DNA of 64,000 bases from Schaalia sp. Marseille-Q2122 (GCF_903645355.1 NZ_CAHJXR010000007.1:168223-232222), one strand, 5' to 3'. Counted from the first letter of the stretch, positions 41,208 through 50,403 are shown. The notes: generated by a model not told the origin, from the letters alone. A program made the numbers and translations.

Positions 41208-42417
41208 CCTCGTCGTTGAGCTTTACGGTCAGCGGCTCGGTGTGCTGCGTGGAGACTGGCGCACCTTCGATCTGATTCCTGATCCTGCTGCTGCGATTCA
41301 TTTCGGCCTCGACTCAACGGTGATGTCGATCTCCGCGCCCCTGCAGGTCCGAGCGACTCGTTCGCGAGCACCCATTCGACGCAACTTCTTCGCTGAGCTG
41401 TTGCCCGAAGGGCGGATGCGAACGCGACTGGCGCAGACGGCCGGGGTGCCAGAGCATGATGTTATCGCTATGCTCCGCCAGTATGGGCGCGACGTGGCAG
41501 GAGCTCTCCATATCTGGGATCCGCAGGTACCCGGCGAACCCAAGAGTCCTCGGTATGAGCCTGTGAAGCAAAGCGATGTGGCTCGCATGCTGGCAGCAGT
41601 ATCGGAGGAACCGCTGGGAAACAAACCAATCGGTGGGAAAACCTCGCTGGCTGGCGTCCAGGACAAGATTGTCCTGGCTCGCAGGGATGGCAATGGGTGG
41701 AGCCGGGTGGTCGACGGAGCTCCTTCGACCCATATTCTCAAGCCTCTTCATGCTCGATATCCGACGCTCATTTACGACGAGGAATACGGTGCGCGACTGG
41801 CGCGAGCAGTTGGATTGACCAGTTACGACACATGGGTCGAGGAATTCGATGGGATTCCGGCCGTGGTGATCGAACGCTATGATCGTGACCCCCTGGCCCC
41901 TCAAGGGCGTGTCCACCAAGAGGATGGCAACCAAGTGCTAGGAGCTTCTGGGGTGCAGAAGTATCAGCGTGAGGGTGGCGTAGTTACCCTCGAACGCCTG
42001 GCGCGAGCTTTCAGAGGTGCGGGCGGCATGCGGATGGTGGAGGCTCTGTTCGGACAAGTCGTGGTGGCAGTGGCTGTCGGCAACCTTGATATGCATGCCA
42101 AAAACGTGTCCGTCCTTCATCCGCCGGACGGTACCTGCCGACTGGCTCCCGCCTACGACATGGTGCCTCAGACTCACCTGCCTACAGATGGGGAGCTGGC
42201 GTTGGCAGTGAATGGCGTGTACCGGCATGCGTCGGTGACAGGCGGCGATCTGGTTGCTGAGGGTGAGCGGTGGGGCATCTCTGACGCGGCTGCACGTGTC
42301 GAGACGATGCTCGCCGACCTGTCCGGAGCTGTCGAGGCCGAAGTGCCCCTACCGGGAGCCCATCCTGGCCTGGTCGATGACATTGGGGGTTTTATCGAGC
42401 GACTTCGTCAGGGCTGA
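41200..42417 (+). CDS. hipA: HipA-like serine/threonine kinase toxin
   Basis: 405 residues; ATG 41200 with GAGGAGGG upstream. HipA-N domain first (VELYGQRLGVLRGDW...SAPLQV...RNFFAELLPEG), then the kinase core: KTSLAGVQDKIVLA (nucleotide loop), HILKPLHARYPTLIYDEEY, catalytic GNLDMHAKN and metal-binding APAYDMVP. HipA of E. coli phosphorylates GltX and induces dormancy; the target of this homologue is unknown. Catalytic residues are intact, so it is likely functional. Confidence 0.93.
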   Translation: MGDLVVELYGQRLGVLRGDWRTFDLIPDPAAAIHFGLDSTVMSISAPLQVRATRSRAPIRRNFFAELLPEGRMRTRLAQTAGVPEHDVIAMLRQYGRDVAGALHIWDPQVPGEPKSPRYEPVKQSDVARMLAAVSEEPLGNKPIGGKTSLAGVQDKIVLARRDGNGWSRVVDGAPSTHILKPLHARYPTLIYDEEYGARLARAVGLTSYDTWVEEFDGIPAVVIERYDRDPLAPQGRVHQEDGNQVLGASGVQKYQREGGVVTLERLARAFRGAGGMRMVEALFGQVVVAVAVGNLDMHAKNVSVLHPPDGTCRLAPAYDMVPQTHLPTDGELALAVNGVYRHASVTGGDLVAEGERWGISDAAARVETMLADLSGAVEAEVPLPGAHPGLVDDIGGFIERLRQG

Positions 42418-42475
42418 TCTGCAACGGAATGCTCACCGTTTTAATGTCATAGATTCGGAAGAGAGGGTGCTGAAC

Positions 42476-43162
42476 ATGGACATCGTGTTGATTGCTGGCC
42501 TGTGGCTCACGGCTGATGTGTGGGATCCGGTGATCGCGGAGCTGGCTGCGCAGGGGCATCGAGGTATCCCAGTTTCTCTACCGGGGCAAGATGACGGTAA
42601 TAAGCTGGCAACTTTGGCCGACCAGCTCGACGCAGTGAAGCGAGAGATTGCTGCCGCTGATCGCCCATTGCTGGTTGGCCATTCTGCAGCGACTACGTTG
42701 GCATGGATGGCCGCTGACTCGGATCCGGATCGCGTGTCCGGCGTGGTCTTTATCGGTGGATTCCCAGAAACCAGTGCTTCGACATACGCGGACTTCTTCG
42801 AGCCGGAAGACGGATGGATGAGATTCCCGGGGTGGAAGAGTTTTGAGGGTCCAGATTCTGCAGATTTGTCGGCCAGTGACAAGGACGCCATGCAGAGCCG
42901 CATGGTCGGTGTTCCAGAAGGCGTCAGCAAGGGGATGGTGACTCTTTCCTCTCCTGCCCGATTCGCTATACCGGTGACTGTGCTGTGTCCAGAGTTCTCT
43001 CCAGAAGTAGCTCAGGAAGTCATCGAGGGAGGGGGCGCTCCTGAACTCGCAGAAACCACAAATCTGGAGCTCGTGAATCTGGAATCGGGGCATTGGCCGA
43101 TGGTCTCTTGCCCGAAGTTGTTGGCTGAGGCGTTGAACGCGGTGGCTGAGAAGCTTAGCTGA
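42476..43162 (+). CDS. Alpha/beta hydrolase
   Basis: 228 residues; ATG 42476 preceded by AGAGGG. Nucleophile elbow LLVGHSAATTLAWMA, oxyanion region at IAGLWLTADVWDPVI, and the catalytic histidine in ESGHWPMVS near the end; the acid is probably in VLCPEFSPE. A soluble cytoplasmic enzyme of esterase/haloperoxidase type. Substrate unknown. It follows hipA by 58 bases on the same strand but need not be part of that system. Confidence 0.82.
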   Translation: MDIVLIAGLWLTADVWDPVIAELAAQGHRGIPVSLPGQDDGNKLATLADQLDAVKREIAAADRPLLVGHSAATTLAWMAADSDPDRVSGVVFIGGFPETSASTYADFFEPEDGWMRFPGWKSFEGPDSADLSASDKDAMQSRMVGVPEGVSKGMVTLSSPARFAIPVTVLCPEFSPEVAQEVIEGGGAPELAETTNLELVNLESGHWPMVSCPKLLAEALNAVAEKLS

Positions 43163-43186
43163 GTGCTGCGTTCGTCTGGAGGCCAG

Positions 43187-43468
43187 CTATCGGTAGATAG
43201 TGTCGTGGCGCCCAATTGAAAATACTTCGATGGTGACAACATCGTCATGAATGACTGCGAGGATGCGATATGAGCCCACGCGATATCGCCATTCTCCGGA
43301 GTGGTTGGCGGTCAGTCCTTTGCCTAAAGCGTGAGGATCGAGGCATCCTTCAAGATTGTCTCTGATCCACGTCGCTAGAATCCTTGCGTCAAAGCGGTCC
43401 ATCTTCTTGAGCTGCTTGCGTGCCTTCGCCGTCAACTCGACCCGGTATGCGACAGGTTTTGAAGACAC
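43187..43468 (-). CDS. RelE/ParE-family toxin
   Basis: 93 residues from GTG 43468, overlapping the antitoxin stop by one base. RelE fold features: VELTAKARKQLKKMDRFDARILATWI, DPHALGKGLTANHSGEWRYRVGSYRILAVIHDDVVTIEVFSIGRHDTIYR. The end (RVG.YR.......V.I..IGHR/H...Y) is the standard RelE signature. It probably cleaves mRNA on the ribosome. Partner antitoxin directly upstream. Confidence 0.9.
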   Translation of the reverse strand: MSSKPVAYRVELTAKARKQLKKMDRFDARILATWIRDNLEGCLDPHALGKGLTANHSGEWRYRVGSYRILAVIHDDVVTIEVFSIGRHDTIYR

Positions 43469-43680
43469 TAGGCGAGCTCCTCAAGAACCTCATCAATACT
43501 GAAACGCTCCCCCTGATCTTCAGCGATTGCTTGCCGAAGCTCCTCAAGATCATAGGAGTCTTCGATTTTCTCCAGGATCGCCGAGCGTGCAAAGTCGGAG
43601 ATCGTCATTCCTTCAAATTCCGCAAACTTTCGCACGAGTTCGGCGTCGTCTGTGTTCATGCGGATCGTCATTGTCGGCAT
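43468..43680 (-). CDS. Ribbon-helix-helix antitoxin (RelB/DUF6290-like)
   Basis: 70 residues; ATG 43680 with AAGGAG five bases upstream. N-terminal RHH (PTMTIRMNTDDAELVRKFAEFEGMTISDFARSAILEKIEDSYDLEELRQAIAE) followed by a short C-terminal segment (RFSIDEVLEEL) that should bind the toxin. First gene of a two-gene toxin-antitoxin operon, with a palindromic operator just upstream. Confidence 0.9.
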   Translation of the reverse strand: MPTMTIRMNTDDAELVRKFAEFEGMTISDFARSAILEKIEDSYDLEELRQAIAEDQGERFSIDEVLEELA

Positions 43681-43701
43681 GCTAACTCCTTCATCATCTC
43701 C

Positions 43702-43718
43702 TGAATACATTGTATTCA
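43702..43718. promoter_or_regulatory. Operator/promoter of the RelE toxin-antitoxin operon
   Basis: TGAATAC ATT GTATTCA, a perfect 7-bp inverted repeat with a 3-base spacer, 22 bases upstream of the antitoxin start. On the minus strand it contains TACAAT, a good -10 element, so repressor binding would block the promoter. Confidence 0.65.
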
Positions 43719-43898
43719 TGGGCTCCGTGTCTGCAAGAATTCATGCTTTGGAATCCCGAAGGGAACCTTGGTGGCTAAACGTCTTGGACGAGTAAACACT
43801 CGTCTCGTTCTCATGGGGCGGCAGAAAACATTGATATCGACGATCCCGCTGATCAGCGTTCGCATCTTCCTTCTGGAGAATCTGCCACGATAGTCACC

Positions 43899-44885
43899 AT
43901 GCGACCAACCTTGCGTAGTGGCGAAACGATCGCCGTATTCTCGCCCTCATACCCCATCACCGCTGAAGTGCCGGTGCGCTATGAGCGGGGCCGCAACTAC
44001 CTCGTTTCACGCGGCTTCACTGTCGTTGAGGGGACGCTCACTGGAAAGAGCGACCACTATCGTTCGGGCACAATCCGTGAACGCGTTGATGAAGTCAACA
44101 CCCTGATCCGCGATCCTGAGGTTCGTTGCATGATGTCCTCCATCGGTGGGACGAACTCGAATTCGCTACTGCCTTACTTGGATTACGAGGCATTCGCGGA
44201 CGACCCCAAGGTGGTGATCGGAGCGTCCGATGTGACCGCAATTCTCTTGGCTCTCTACGCGAAAACTGGGGTAATCACCTACTATGGGCCCGCCATGGTC
44301 GCCTCCTTTGGAGAATTCCCACCTCTGGTGGATGTGACCTTTGAACGCATGATGGACGCTATCGGAGATGACTCGCCGCGCCCTCTGACGCTGCCCAACC
44401 CGCAGGAGTGGACGGAGGAGAGAATCCCATGGTTGACGCAGGACCGCGCTAAAACCTGTCAACCAAACCAACTGCGCACATTGCGCGCAGGCTCAGCTGA
44501 GGGGCGTCTCATTGGCGGCAACCTCAACACCATGTCGGCCATCTGGAATACCCCGTATATGCCCCAGATCCGCAAGGGCGACATCCTGCTCATTGAAGAC
44601 TCTATGAAGGATATTGCGACGGTTGAAAGGCTTTTCGCTCTACTTAAATGCGCGAATGTATTCGGCATACTTGGTGGGCTCATTCTGGGTAAGCATGAGC
44701 TTTTTGATGACGCCGGAACGGGACGTGCCCCGAGCGATGTCCTCCTTGAAGTCCTTGACGGTGAAGGTGCATTCCCGATCCTCGCCGATTACGACTGCTG
44801 CCATACTCATCCGATGCTCACCTTGCCCATCGGCGGGCAAGTCCACCTCGACGCTGACGAGCAGACCGTCACCTTATTGGACTAG
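43899..44885 (+). CDS. S66-family peptidase, LD-carboxypeptidase/MccF-like
   Basis: 328 residues. The S66 triad regions are present: nucleophile in GASDVTAILLAL, the glutamate region around RLIGGNLNTMSAIWNTPYMP and LLIEDSM, and histidine in CCHTHPMLTLPIG. IGGTNSNSLLPYLDYE precedes them. S66 enzymes either trim murein tetrapeptides (LdcA) or cleave the amide of microcin C-like aminoacyl nucleotides (MccF). The MccF type, longer insertion in the middle, fits better. It could give resistance to such antibiotics. Stand-alone gene. Confidence 0.87.
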   Translation: MRPTLRSGETIAVFSPSYPITAEVPVRYERGRNYLVSRGFTVVEGTLTGKSDHYRSGTIRERVDEVNTLIRDPEVRCMMSSIGGTNSNSLLPYLDYEAFADDPKVVIGASDVTAILLALYAKTGVITYYGPAMVASFGEFPPLVDVTFERMMDAIGDDSPRPLTLPNPQEWTEERIPWLTQDRAKTCQPNQLRTLRAGSAEGRLIGGNLNTMSAIWNTPYMPQIRKGDILLIEDSMKDIATVERLFALLKCANVFGILGGLILGKHELFDDAGTGRAPSDVLLEVLDGEGAFPILADYDCCHTHPMLTLPIGGQVHLDADEQTVTLLD

Positions 44886-44929
44886 GCGCTGCACTAGCGC
44901 CGACTGCCAAGACCTGCCACCATTGATTG

Positions 44930-45280
44930 ATGAGGTGGAACACAAAGAGTACGTGGTTGCGTATTGCGCTGCTTGCGGTGGTCTTTTTCGCTGTGCCGCT
45001 GGTGATCAGGCTTCTGACGCCTGACCCCTATCAGAGCACGTCGGCGTTGATCGCCACCATATTTGTTCTTTTCCCGGCGATCGTGATTGCCTTGGCCGTC
45101 TGGGATGGGTTTGCCGAGGGCTTGAGTCTGCTGTGGTTGCTGGCACCTTTCGTGGTATTCCTGCCGCCAATGTACATCTTCTTCAATGATTCGGCGTTGA
45201 TCTATGGGGTGGCCTACTCGATCCTGGCGTTGCTCGCGAACGGCCTCGCCTCCCTCCCGAAGGGCCGCAGCAAGAGCTAA
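44930..45280 (+). CDS. Small membrane protein of unknown function
   Basis: 116 residues from ATG 44930. Four predicted hydrophobic helices (about 10-28, 40-60, 65-85, 90-108) with a basic tail (PKGRSKS). No signal or recognised family. It ends three bases before the left arm of a long inverted repeat, which may act as its terminator. Confidence 0.6.
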   Translation: MRWNTKSTWLRIALLAVVFFAVPLVIRLLTPDPYQSTSALIATIFVLFPAIVIALAVWDGFAEGLSLLWLLAPFVVFLPPMYIFFNDSALIYGVAYSILALLANGLASLPKGRSKS

Positions 45281-45283
45281 ATA

Positions 45284-45353
45284 TTTTGGTCGCACTTGGT
45301 GGCGAAAAATAGGGTAAAAACGGCCCGTTTTCTACCACCAGGTGCGACCAAAA
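45284..45353. repeat. 19-bp inverted repeat, terminator- or MITE-like
   Basis: TTTTGGTCGCACTTGGTGG at 45284-45302 and CCACCAGGTGCGACCAAAA at 45335-45353, complementary except one G-T. The 32-base loop is A-rich and contains a smaller possible stem (AAACGG/CCGTTT at 45319-45331). It separates two convergent genes. A-runs at one end and T-runs at the other are right for a bidirectional terminator. Confidence 0.65.
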
Positions 45354-45364
45354 CCCGTCGGCGC

Positions 45365-46111
45365 CTACTCTCGCGCCAGCCAGCTCACCAGAGCGCAGAA
45401 AAGCTGCTGGTAGCCGGGCCACTCCATGAACTCGCGCGGCGCCCAGTGGGGTGAAATGTCGGTGGCATACGCAGCCGAACGCCCACTCCCGTACTCTTTC
45501 ACCGCCAGCAGGGGGTCGCCCTCGATGGTGGCGAGCACAGTGGCATCGGGATCGGGGGTGAGTTTTTGGTATCCCAGCAGGTAGGGCCATTGTTTGTCGA
45601 GGCCGTCGGTGATGGGATGAGTAATGTCGCTCAGCTGACCGTGGGCCCCTTCTGGCGTTTCGACACGGTCATCCCAGCGTGCGATCGTCACGGGAAGAGC
45701 CTCTTCAAGGGGCGTGCCTGCGTAGTTCGCCATGGCGCGAAAGCCCTGGAAGCTGAGGTAGCCGCCAGCCATCATCAGGCCGCCACCAGCGTGGACCCAG
45801 TCGCGAAGGACTTTCAGGCGGTTGGGGCGGCGCAGGCCCTGTTCGAATACCTCCGGGGGTAGTAGCAGCGTGTTGGCGCCAATATCGGACAGGATGACCA
45901 CGTCGTAGGCGTTGAGCTCTTCGACGCTGAAGGGGAAGTCGCTGCCTGCATCGTGGGATCGCAGGTGGGTGACTTCGTGTCCACCTGCACGTAGGGCGGC
46001 GAGGAACTCGGTGCAGCCGATGTGGACTTGGGTGTGAGGGAAGGGGTCGAATCCTTTGTGATCGGTAGTGTCGCTGACCCAGGATTCGCCCGCCAGAAGA
46101 ACTTTCGCCAT
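45365..46111 (-). CDS. Glutamine-amidotransferase-like (GATase1-like) protein
   Basis: 248 residues; ATG 46111 with GAAGGAG upstream. VLLAGESWVSDTTDHKGFDPF at the start, VVILSDIGANTLLLPPEVFEQG, then LRDWVHAGGGLMMAGGYLSFQGFRAMANYAGTPLEEALPV and a C-terminal KEYGSGRSAAYATDISPHWAPREFMEW. This matches the putative GATase1-like family (PF07090 type), where the catalytic cysteine of true amidotransferases is often absent; here GGYLS stands at the usual cysteine elbow. So a sugar or ligand-binding role is possible rather than glutaminase. Convergent with the preceding membrane gene. Confidence 0.75.
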   Translation of the reverse strand: MAKVLLAGESWVSDTTDHKGFDPFPHTQVHIGCTEFLAALRAGGHEVTHLRSHDAGSDFPFSVEELNAYDVVILSDIGANTLLLPPEVFEQGLRRPNRLKVLRDWVHAGGGLMMAGGYLSFQGFRAMANYAGTPLEEALPVTIARWDDRVETPEGAHGQLSDITHPITDGLDKQWPYLLGYQKLTPDPDATVLATIEGDPLLAVKEYGSGRSAAYATDISPHWAPREFMEWPGYQQLFCALVSWLARE

Positions 46112-46407
46112 TGAATGCTCCTTCGTCGAGGGCGGTGGGGGAGGCGTCGGCCTCGCTACGAGGACGTCGCGCGTGGGCCGCCGTATGAACCACTGTAGAG
46201 GCAAGCGCACTCGGCCGTGCACTAGGACAAAGGTGGGGAAAATGTGCGGAGCTAAGCTCGCGCAGGTGGTTTTGTTACCAAAAGGTGATCTGTCGAATTA
46301 TGTTTAACCCGAGAGTGAACGTTAACATCGTCTCTGTGAGCGATCACCTCGCTACATAGCTGTAGTGAGTCCGACATAGCAGTCGGCCATCACCTAGGAG
46401 AAAATCA
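46112..46407. other. Divergent intergenic region upstream of the sugar transporter
   Basis: About 295 bases. It holds the promoter of the binding-protein gene and a LacI-type palindrome at 46315-46328. The segment nearest the start has AGGAG at 46396-46400. No RNA structure or small gene was recognised. Confidence 0.4.
46315..46328. promoter_or_regulatory. Candidate LacI/AraR-type operator
   Basis: GTGAACGTTAACAT centred on AACGTT, about 80 bases upstream of the binding-protein gene. ATGTTTAAC lies 16 bases to the left as a possible second half-site. The LacI-family regulator at 50522 is the obvious candidate ligand. Confidence 0.4.
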
Positions 46408-47601
46408 ATGAACATTCGTCACCCCTTCGGGAAGCGCGCAGCAGGCTTCGCAGCCGTCTTCGCTGCAGCAGCACTGACCCTTACCGCTTGCTCCGGCGGC
46501 GGCGCAGGCGCTGGCGCATCGGCAGAGTCCGGCGCAGCACCGGCACCCGCAGCTGACGGCGAGGTCGTCAAGGTCGGCGTGGCTATGCCCACCCAGACCT
46601 CCGAGCGCTGGATCGCTGACGGCGAGGCAGTCAAGAAGGGCCTGGAAGAGGCCGGCTTCGAGGTCGACCTCCAGTTCGCCAACGATGACATCCCCACCCA
46701 GACCCAGCAGGTTGACCAGATGATCACCTCTGGCGCCAAGGTCCTCGTCATCGCCGCCATCGACGGCACCGCACTGTCCTCTCAGCTCGACGCCGCTGGC
46801 GCCGCAGGCATCCCCGTCGTTTCCTACGACCGCCTGATCCGCGACAACGAGAACGTCAGCCACTACGTGTCCTTCGACAACTACAAGGTCGGCGTCGCAC
46901 AGGCTAACGCCCTCCTCGTGGGCCTGGGCCTCGTGGACAAGGACGGCAAGGAAAAGGCTGACGCCCCCAAGGGCCCGCTCAACATTGAGCTCTTCGCTGG
47001 CTCCCTGGATGACAACAACTCGCACTTCTTCTACAACGGCGCATTCGACACCCTCAAGCCCTTCATCGACAAGGGTGTTCTCGTTGTGAAGTCCGGCCAG
47101 ACCACCATCGACCAGGTCGCCACCCTGCGCTGGTCGCAGGAAGCCGCTCAGAAGCGTATGGAAGACATCCTCACCTCCAACTACGGCGGTGGCTCTGAGG
47201 CTCTCGCTGGCGTTCTCTCCCCCTACGATGGCATCTCCCGCGGCATCATCACCGCCCTCCAGGGCGCTGGCTACGGCCCCGGCCTCGACAAGGGCCTGCC
47301 CGTCGTGACCGGCCAGGACGCTGAAATCGCTTCCGTCAAGCTCATCAACGACGGTGTGCAGCAGTCCACCATCTTCAAGGACACCCGTACCCTCGCCAAG
47401 CAGGCTGTGAAGGCCGTTGAGGCTCTCGGTAAGGGCCAGGAACCCGAGGTCAACGACGACAAGACCTACGATAACGGCGTCAAGGTCGTTCCCTCCTTCC
47501 TCCTGGATGTTCAGACCATCTACAAGGAAGACATCGAGCCCATCATCATCGGCTCGGGCTACTACACCGCTGAAGAGGTCGCCGCAGGCCTCGCTGAGTA
47601 A
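46408..47601 (+). CDS. chvE: ChvE-like multiple-monosaccharide ABC transporter substrate-binding lipoprotein
   Basis: 397 residues. Lipoprotein signal with lipobox LTAC followed by SGGGAGAGAS. Type I periplasmic-binding fold: KVGVAMPTQTSERWIADGEAVKKGLEEAGFEVDLQFANDDIPTQTQQVDQMI, VVSYDRLIRDNENVSHYVSFDNYKVG, LAGVLSPYDGISRGII, VVTGQDAEIASVKLI. The phrase around YDRLI and SFDNYKVG is typical of ChvE/XylF-like proteins binding arabinose, xylose, glucose or galactose. First gene of a transport operon; a hairpin behind it favours its higher expression. araA/araD nearby point to L-arabinose. Confidence 0.93.
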   Translation: MNIRHPFGKRAAGFAAVFAAAALTLTACSGGGAGAGASAESGAAPAPAADGEVVKVGVAMPTQTSERWIADGEAVKKGLEEAGFEVDLQFANDDIPTQTQQVDQMITSGAKVLVIAAIDGTALSSQLDAAGAAGIPVVSYDRLIRDNENVSHYVSFDNYKVGVAQANALLVGLGLVDKDGKEKADAPKGPLNIELFAGSLDDNNSHFFYNGAFDTLKPFIDKGVLVVKSGQTTIDQVATLRWSQEAAQKRMEDILTSNYGGGSEALAGVLSPYDGISRGIITALQGAGYGPGLDKGLPVVTGQDAEIASVKLINDGVQQSTIFKDTRTLAKQAVKAVEALGKGQEPEVNDDKTYDNGVKVVPSFLLDVQTIYKEDIEPIIIGSGYYTAEEVAAGLAE

Positions 47602-47608
47602 TCAGTGA

Positions 47609-47648
47609 GGGTGGGTGCGCTCGAAATAAAGGGCGCACCCACCCTTTT
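47609..47648 (+). terminator. Intercistronic terminator/attenuator after the binding-protein gene
   Basis: A 12-bp stem (GGGTGGGTGCGC / GCGCACCCACCC) with a 12-base loop and TTTT after it, within the operon. Partial termination here would give more binding protein than ATPase and permease. Confidence 0.8.
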
Positions 47649-47680
47649 CAGTCCAATCAGTCCAGCGGAACGGAAGTGAC

Positions 47681-49228
47681 ATGACGTCCAATATTCTGGA
47701 GATGCGCGACATTGATAAGTCGTTCTCCGGCGTCCAGGTGCTCAAGCACGTCAACTTAGAGGTCCGTCGAGGAGAAATTCACGCACTGTGCGGTGAAAAC
47801 GGTGCGGGTAAATCCACCCTGATGAAGGTCCTGTCGGGCGTGTATCCTCACGGCCAGTACGGCGGCAGCATCATCTTCGATGGCGAGGAGCAAAGGTTCT
47901 CCTCTATTAAGGAATCGGAAGCGGCGGGTATCGGCATCATCCACCAAGAGCTTGCCCTCATCCCCTACCTTTCGGTGGCAGAGAACCTCTTCCTCGGCAC
48001 CGAAAAGCCCACTCGCGCGGGCCTCATTGACTGGAACGCAGTCAACCACCGCGCACAAGAACTTCTGGCAACCGTGGGTCTGCACGATAACGTGAAGACC
48101 CCCGTCGGCCAGCTCGGCGTTGGCAAGCAGCAGCTCATTGAGATCGGTAAGGCTCTGGCGAAGGATGTCAAACTCCTCATCCTCGACGAGCCCACCGCCG
48201 CTTTGAACGATAATGACTCGGCCGCCCTCCTCGACATTGTTCGAGGTCTTCGCGACCAGGGCGTGAGCATCGTCATCATCTCCCACAAGCTCAATGAGAT
48301 CGCGGCCATTGCTGACCGCACGACGATCCTGCGCGACGGTCAAACCATTGAGACCATCGACATGAAGGATCCCGCCTCGACGCAGAACAAGATCATCTCC
48401 CTCATGGTTGGCCGCGAACTCTCGCAGCGCTACCCGACACGTGAGTCCCATATTGGTGATGAAATCTTCCGCGTTGAAGACTGGACTGTCTACCACCCGT
48501 CCCAAGCTGGGCGCCTCGTCATTAAGGACGCATCCTTCAACGTTCGCCACGGCGAAGTTGTCGGTATTGCGGGCCTGATGGGCGCTGGACGTACCGAACT
48601 CGCCATGAGTATCTTCGGTCATTCCTGGGGTCGTGACATCAGCGGCCGCCTGTACAAGGAAGGCAAGGAAATCAAGGCGCGAAGCGTCTCCGAGGCCGTC
48701 GAACACGGCATTGCCTACGCCACGGAAGACCGCAAGACCTACGGTCTGAACCTCATTGACGATATCCGCCATAACGTCGCCACCGCCGGCCTGTTCAAGC
48801 TTTCTCGTCGCGGCTTTGTCAACGCTCACGAAGAGCTGGCTGTCGCTGTTGGCTACAAGGATGCGATGAATATTCGCGCCTCGTCGGTCCTGCAGCAGGC
48901 GGGTTCACTGTCGGGCGGCAACCAGCAAAAGGTTGTGCTCTCGAAGTGGCTCTACACCGACGCAGACGTTCTCATCCTTGATGAGCCCACCCGTGGTATT
49001 GACGTTGGCGCCAAGTTCGAAATCTACACCCTCATTAACAAGATGGTGGAGCAGGGCAAGGCCGTTATCGTCATCTCCTCCGAACTTGAGGAAATCCTGG
49101 GTATCTCAGACCGTATCTACACCTTGGCGTACGGGCGCATTACCGGCGAAATGCCCGTTGCCGAAGCCACTCAAGAAAAGCTCATGGAACTTATGACCAT
49201 TGAGCCGACAAGGGAGTCCGACCAGTGA
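47681..49228 (+). CDS. mmsA: Multiple-monosaccharide ABC transporter ATP-binding protein
   Basis: 515 residues with two ABC domains, as in XylG/AraG/MmsA. First: GENGAGKSTLMKVL, LGVGKQQLIEIGKALAKDVKLLILDEPTAAL. Second: GIAGLMGAGRTELAMSIFG (degenerate Walker A), LSGGNQQKVVLSKWL, LILDEPTRGIDVGAK. Cytoplasmic engine of the sugar importer. The GTG start of the permease gene overlaps its stop. Confidence 0.95.
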   Translation: MTSNILEMRDIDKSFSGVQVLKHVNLEVRRGEIHALCGENGAGKSTLMKVLSGVYPHGQYGGSIIFDGEEQRFSSIKESEAAGIGIIHQELALIPYLSVAENLFLGTEKPTRAGLIDWNAVNHRAQELLATVGLHDNVKTPVGQLGVGKQQLIEIGKALAKDVKLLILDEPTAALNDNDSAALLDIVRGLRDQGVSIVIISHKLNEIAAIADRTTILRDGQTIETIDMKDPASTQNKIISLMVGRELSQRYPTRESHIGDEIFRVEDWTVYHPSQAGRLVIKDASFNVRHGEVVGIAGLMGAGRTELAMSIFGHSWGRDISGRLYKEGKEIKARSVSEAVEHGIAYATEDRKTYGLNLIDDIRHNVATAGLFKLSRRGFVNAHEELAVAVGYKDAMNIRASSVLQQAGSLSGGNQQKVVLSKWLYTDADVLILDEPTRGIDVGAKFEIYTLINKMVEQGKAVIVISSELEEILGISDRIYTLAYGRITGEMPVAEATQEKLMELMTIEPTRESDQ

Positions 49229-50403
49229 CCGATCACATCACTCTCAAAGAACTCATTCGCGCAAACATCCGTCAGGGCGGTATCTTCATCGCCTTCGTTG
49301 CGATTGTGATTCTCTTCGCGGCCCTCAACCCCGCGTTCCTCAGCCCCATTAACCTGACGAACATCGTCCTGCAGTACTCCTACATTCTGATCCTGGCCAT
49401 TGGCATGCTCTTTGTCATTGTCCTGGGCCAGATTGACCTGTCGGTTGGCTCGATCGTGGCAGTGACAGGCGCCCTCTCTGCGGTGCTCGTCGTCAAGATG
49501 GGCTACCCGTGGTGGATGGGCGTGATTGCCGCCCTGCTCCTGGGCATCGCCATCGGCGCCTTCCAGGGCTTCTGGGTTGCCTACATGGGTATCCCCGGCT
49601 TCATCGTCACCCTGGCCGGCATGCTCCTCTTCCGTGGCCTGACCTTCAACGTGCTGAGCAACGTGTCGGTCTCTCCCTTCCCCAAGGAATACTTCAACAT
49701 CGCCAATGGCTTCCTGAATGGTCTCTTGGGTGGTCCCGGATTCGACGTATTCACGCTGGTCATCTTCGCGATCGCAGTGGTTGGCTTCACCTTCCAGCAG
49801 TGGCGTCAGCGCATGGCTTCCATTGAATACAACCAGGCTGTCGAGGCCCTGTGGATCTTCATCGTCAAGATCGTGGCTGTTGCCGTTGTTGTCATGCTCT
49901 TCGCCTTCCAGCTCGCATCGGCTCGCGGTCTGCCCATCGTGCTGATCCTGCTGGCGCTGCTCATCCTCATCTACGGCACCATCAGCCAGTCCACCGTCTT
50001 TGGCCGTAATGTCTACGCCATTGGTGGTAACAAGTCCGCCGCACGCCTGTCCGGTATTAACGTCCGTGGCGTCTCCTTCTGGGTCTACGTCAACATGGGC
50101 TTCCTTGCCGCTATTGCTGGCGTGGTCTACTCGGCTCGTATGAATGGTGCTCAGCCTTCCGCTGGCAACATGTTCGAGCTTGACGCCATTGCTGCCTGCT
50201 TCATCGGCGGCGCCTCCACCACCGGTGGTGTGGGTCGTATTGCTGGCGCAATGATTGGTGGTCTGATCATGGCTGTCATGTCCAATGGCATGCAGCTCAT
50301 GGGTGCTTCGACCTCCACCCAGCAGATCGTTAAGGGCGCGGTGCTTCTGCTTGCAGTTGCCTTCGACGTCTACAACAAGCGTCGCGCAGGTTCCCTGGCC
50401 TGA
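49225..50403 (+). CDS. mmsB: Multiple-monosaccharide ABC transporter permease
   Basis: 392 residues with about ten hydrophobic segments. GTG 49225 overlaps the mmsA stop. Family blocks: LDLSVGSIVAVTGALSAV (as IDLSVGSIVAVTG), GIPGFIVTLAGMLLFRGL, GRNVYAIGGNKSAARLSGINV and AAIAGVVYSARMNGAQPSAGNMFELDAIAACFIGGASTTGGVGRIAGAM. It is a little longer than RbsC/XylH because of an extra loop between helices. Completes the importer with ChvE-like and MmsA proteins. Confidence 0.94.
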   Translation: MTDHITLKELIRANIRQGGIFIAFVAIVILFAALNPAFLSPINLTNIVLQYSYILILAIGMLFVIVLGQIDLSVGSIVAVTGALSAVLVVKMGYPWWMGVIAALLLGIAIGAFQGFWVAYMGIPGFIVTLAGMLLFRGLTFNVLSNVSVSPFPKEYFNIANGFLNGLLGGPGFDVFTLVIFAIAVVGFTFQQWRQRMASIEYNQAVEALWIFIVKIVAVAVVVMLFAFQLASARGLPIVLILLALLILIYGTISQSTVFGRNVYAIGGNKSAARLSGINVRGVSFWVYVNMGFLAAIAGVVYSARMNGAQPSAGNMFELDAIAACFIGGASTTGGVGRIAGAMIGGLIMAVMSNGMQLMGASTSTQQIVKGAVLLLAVAFDVYNKRRAGSLA

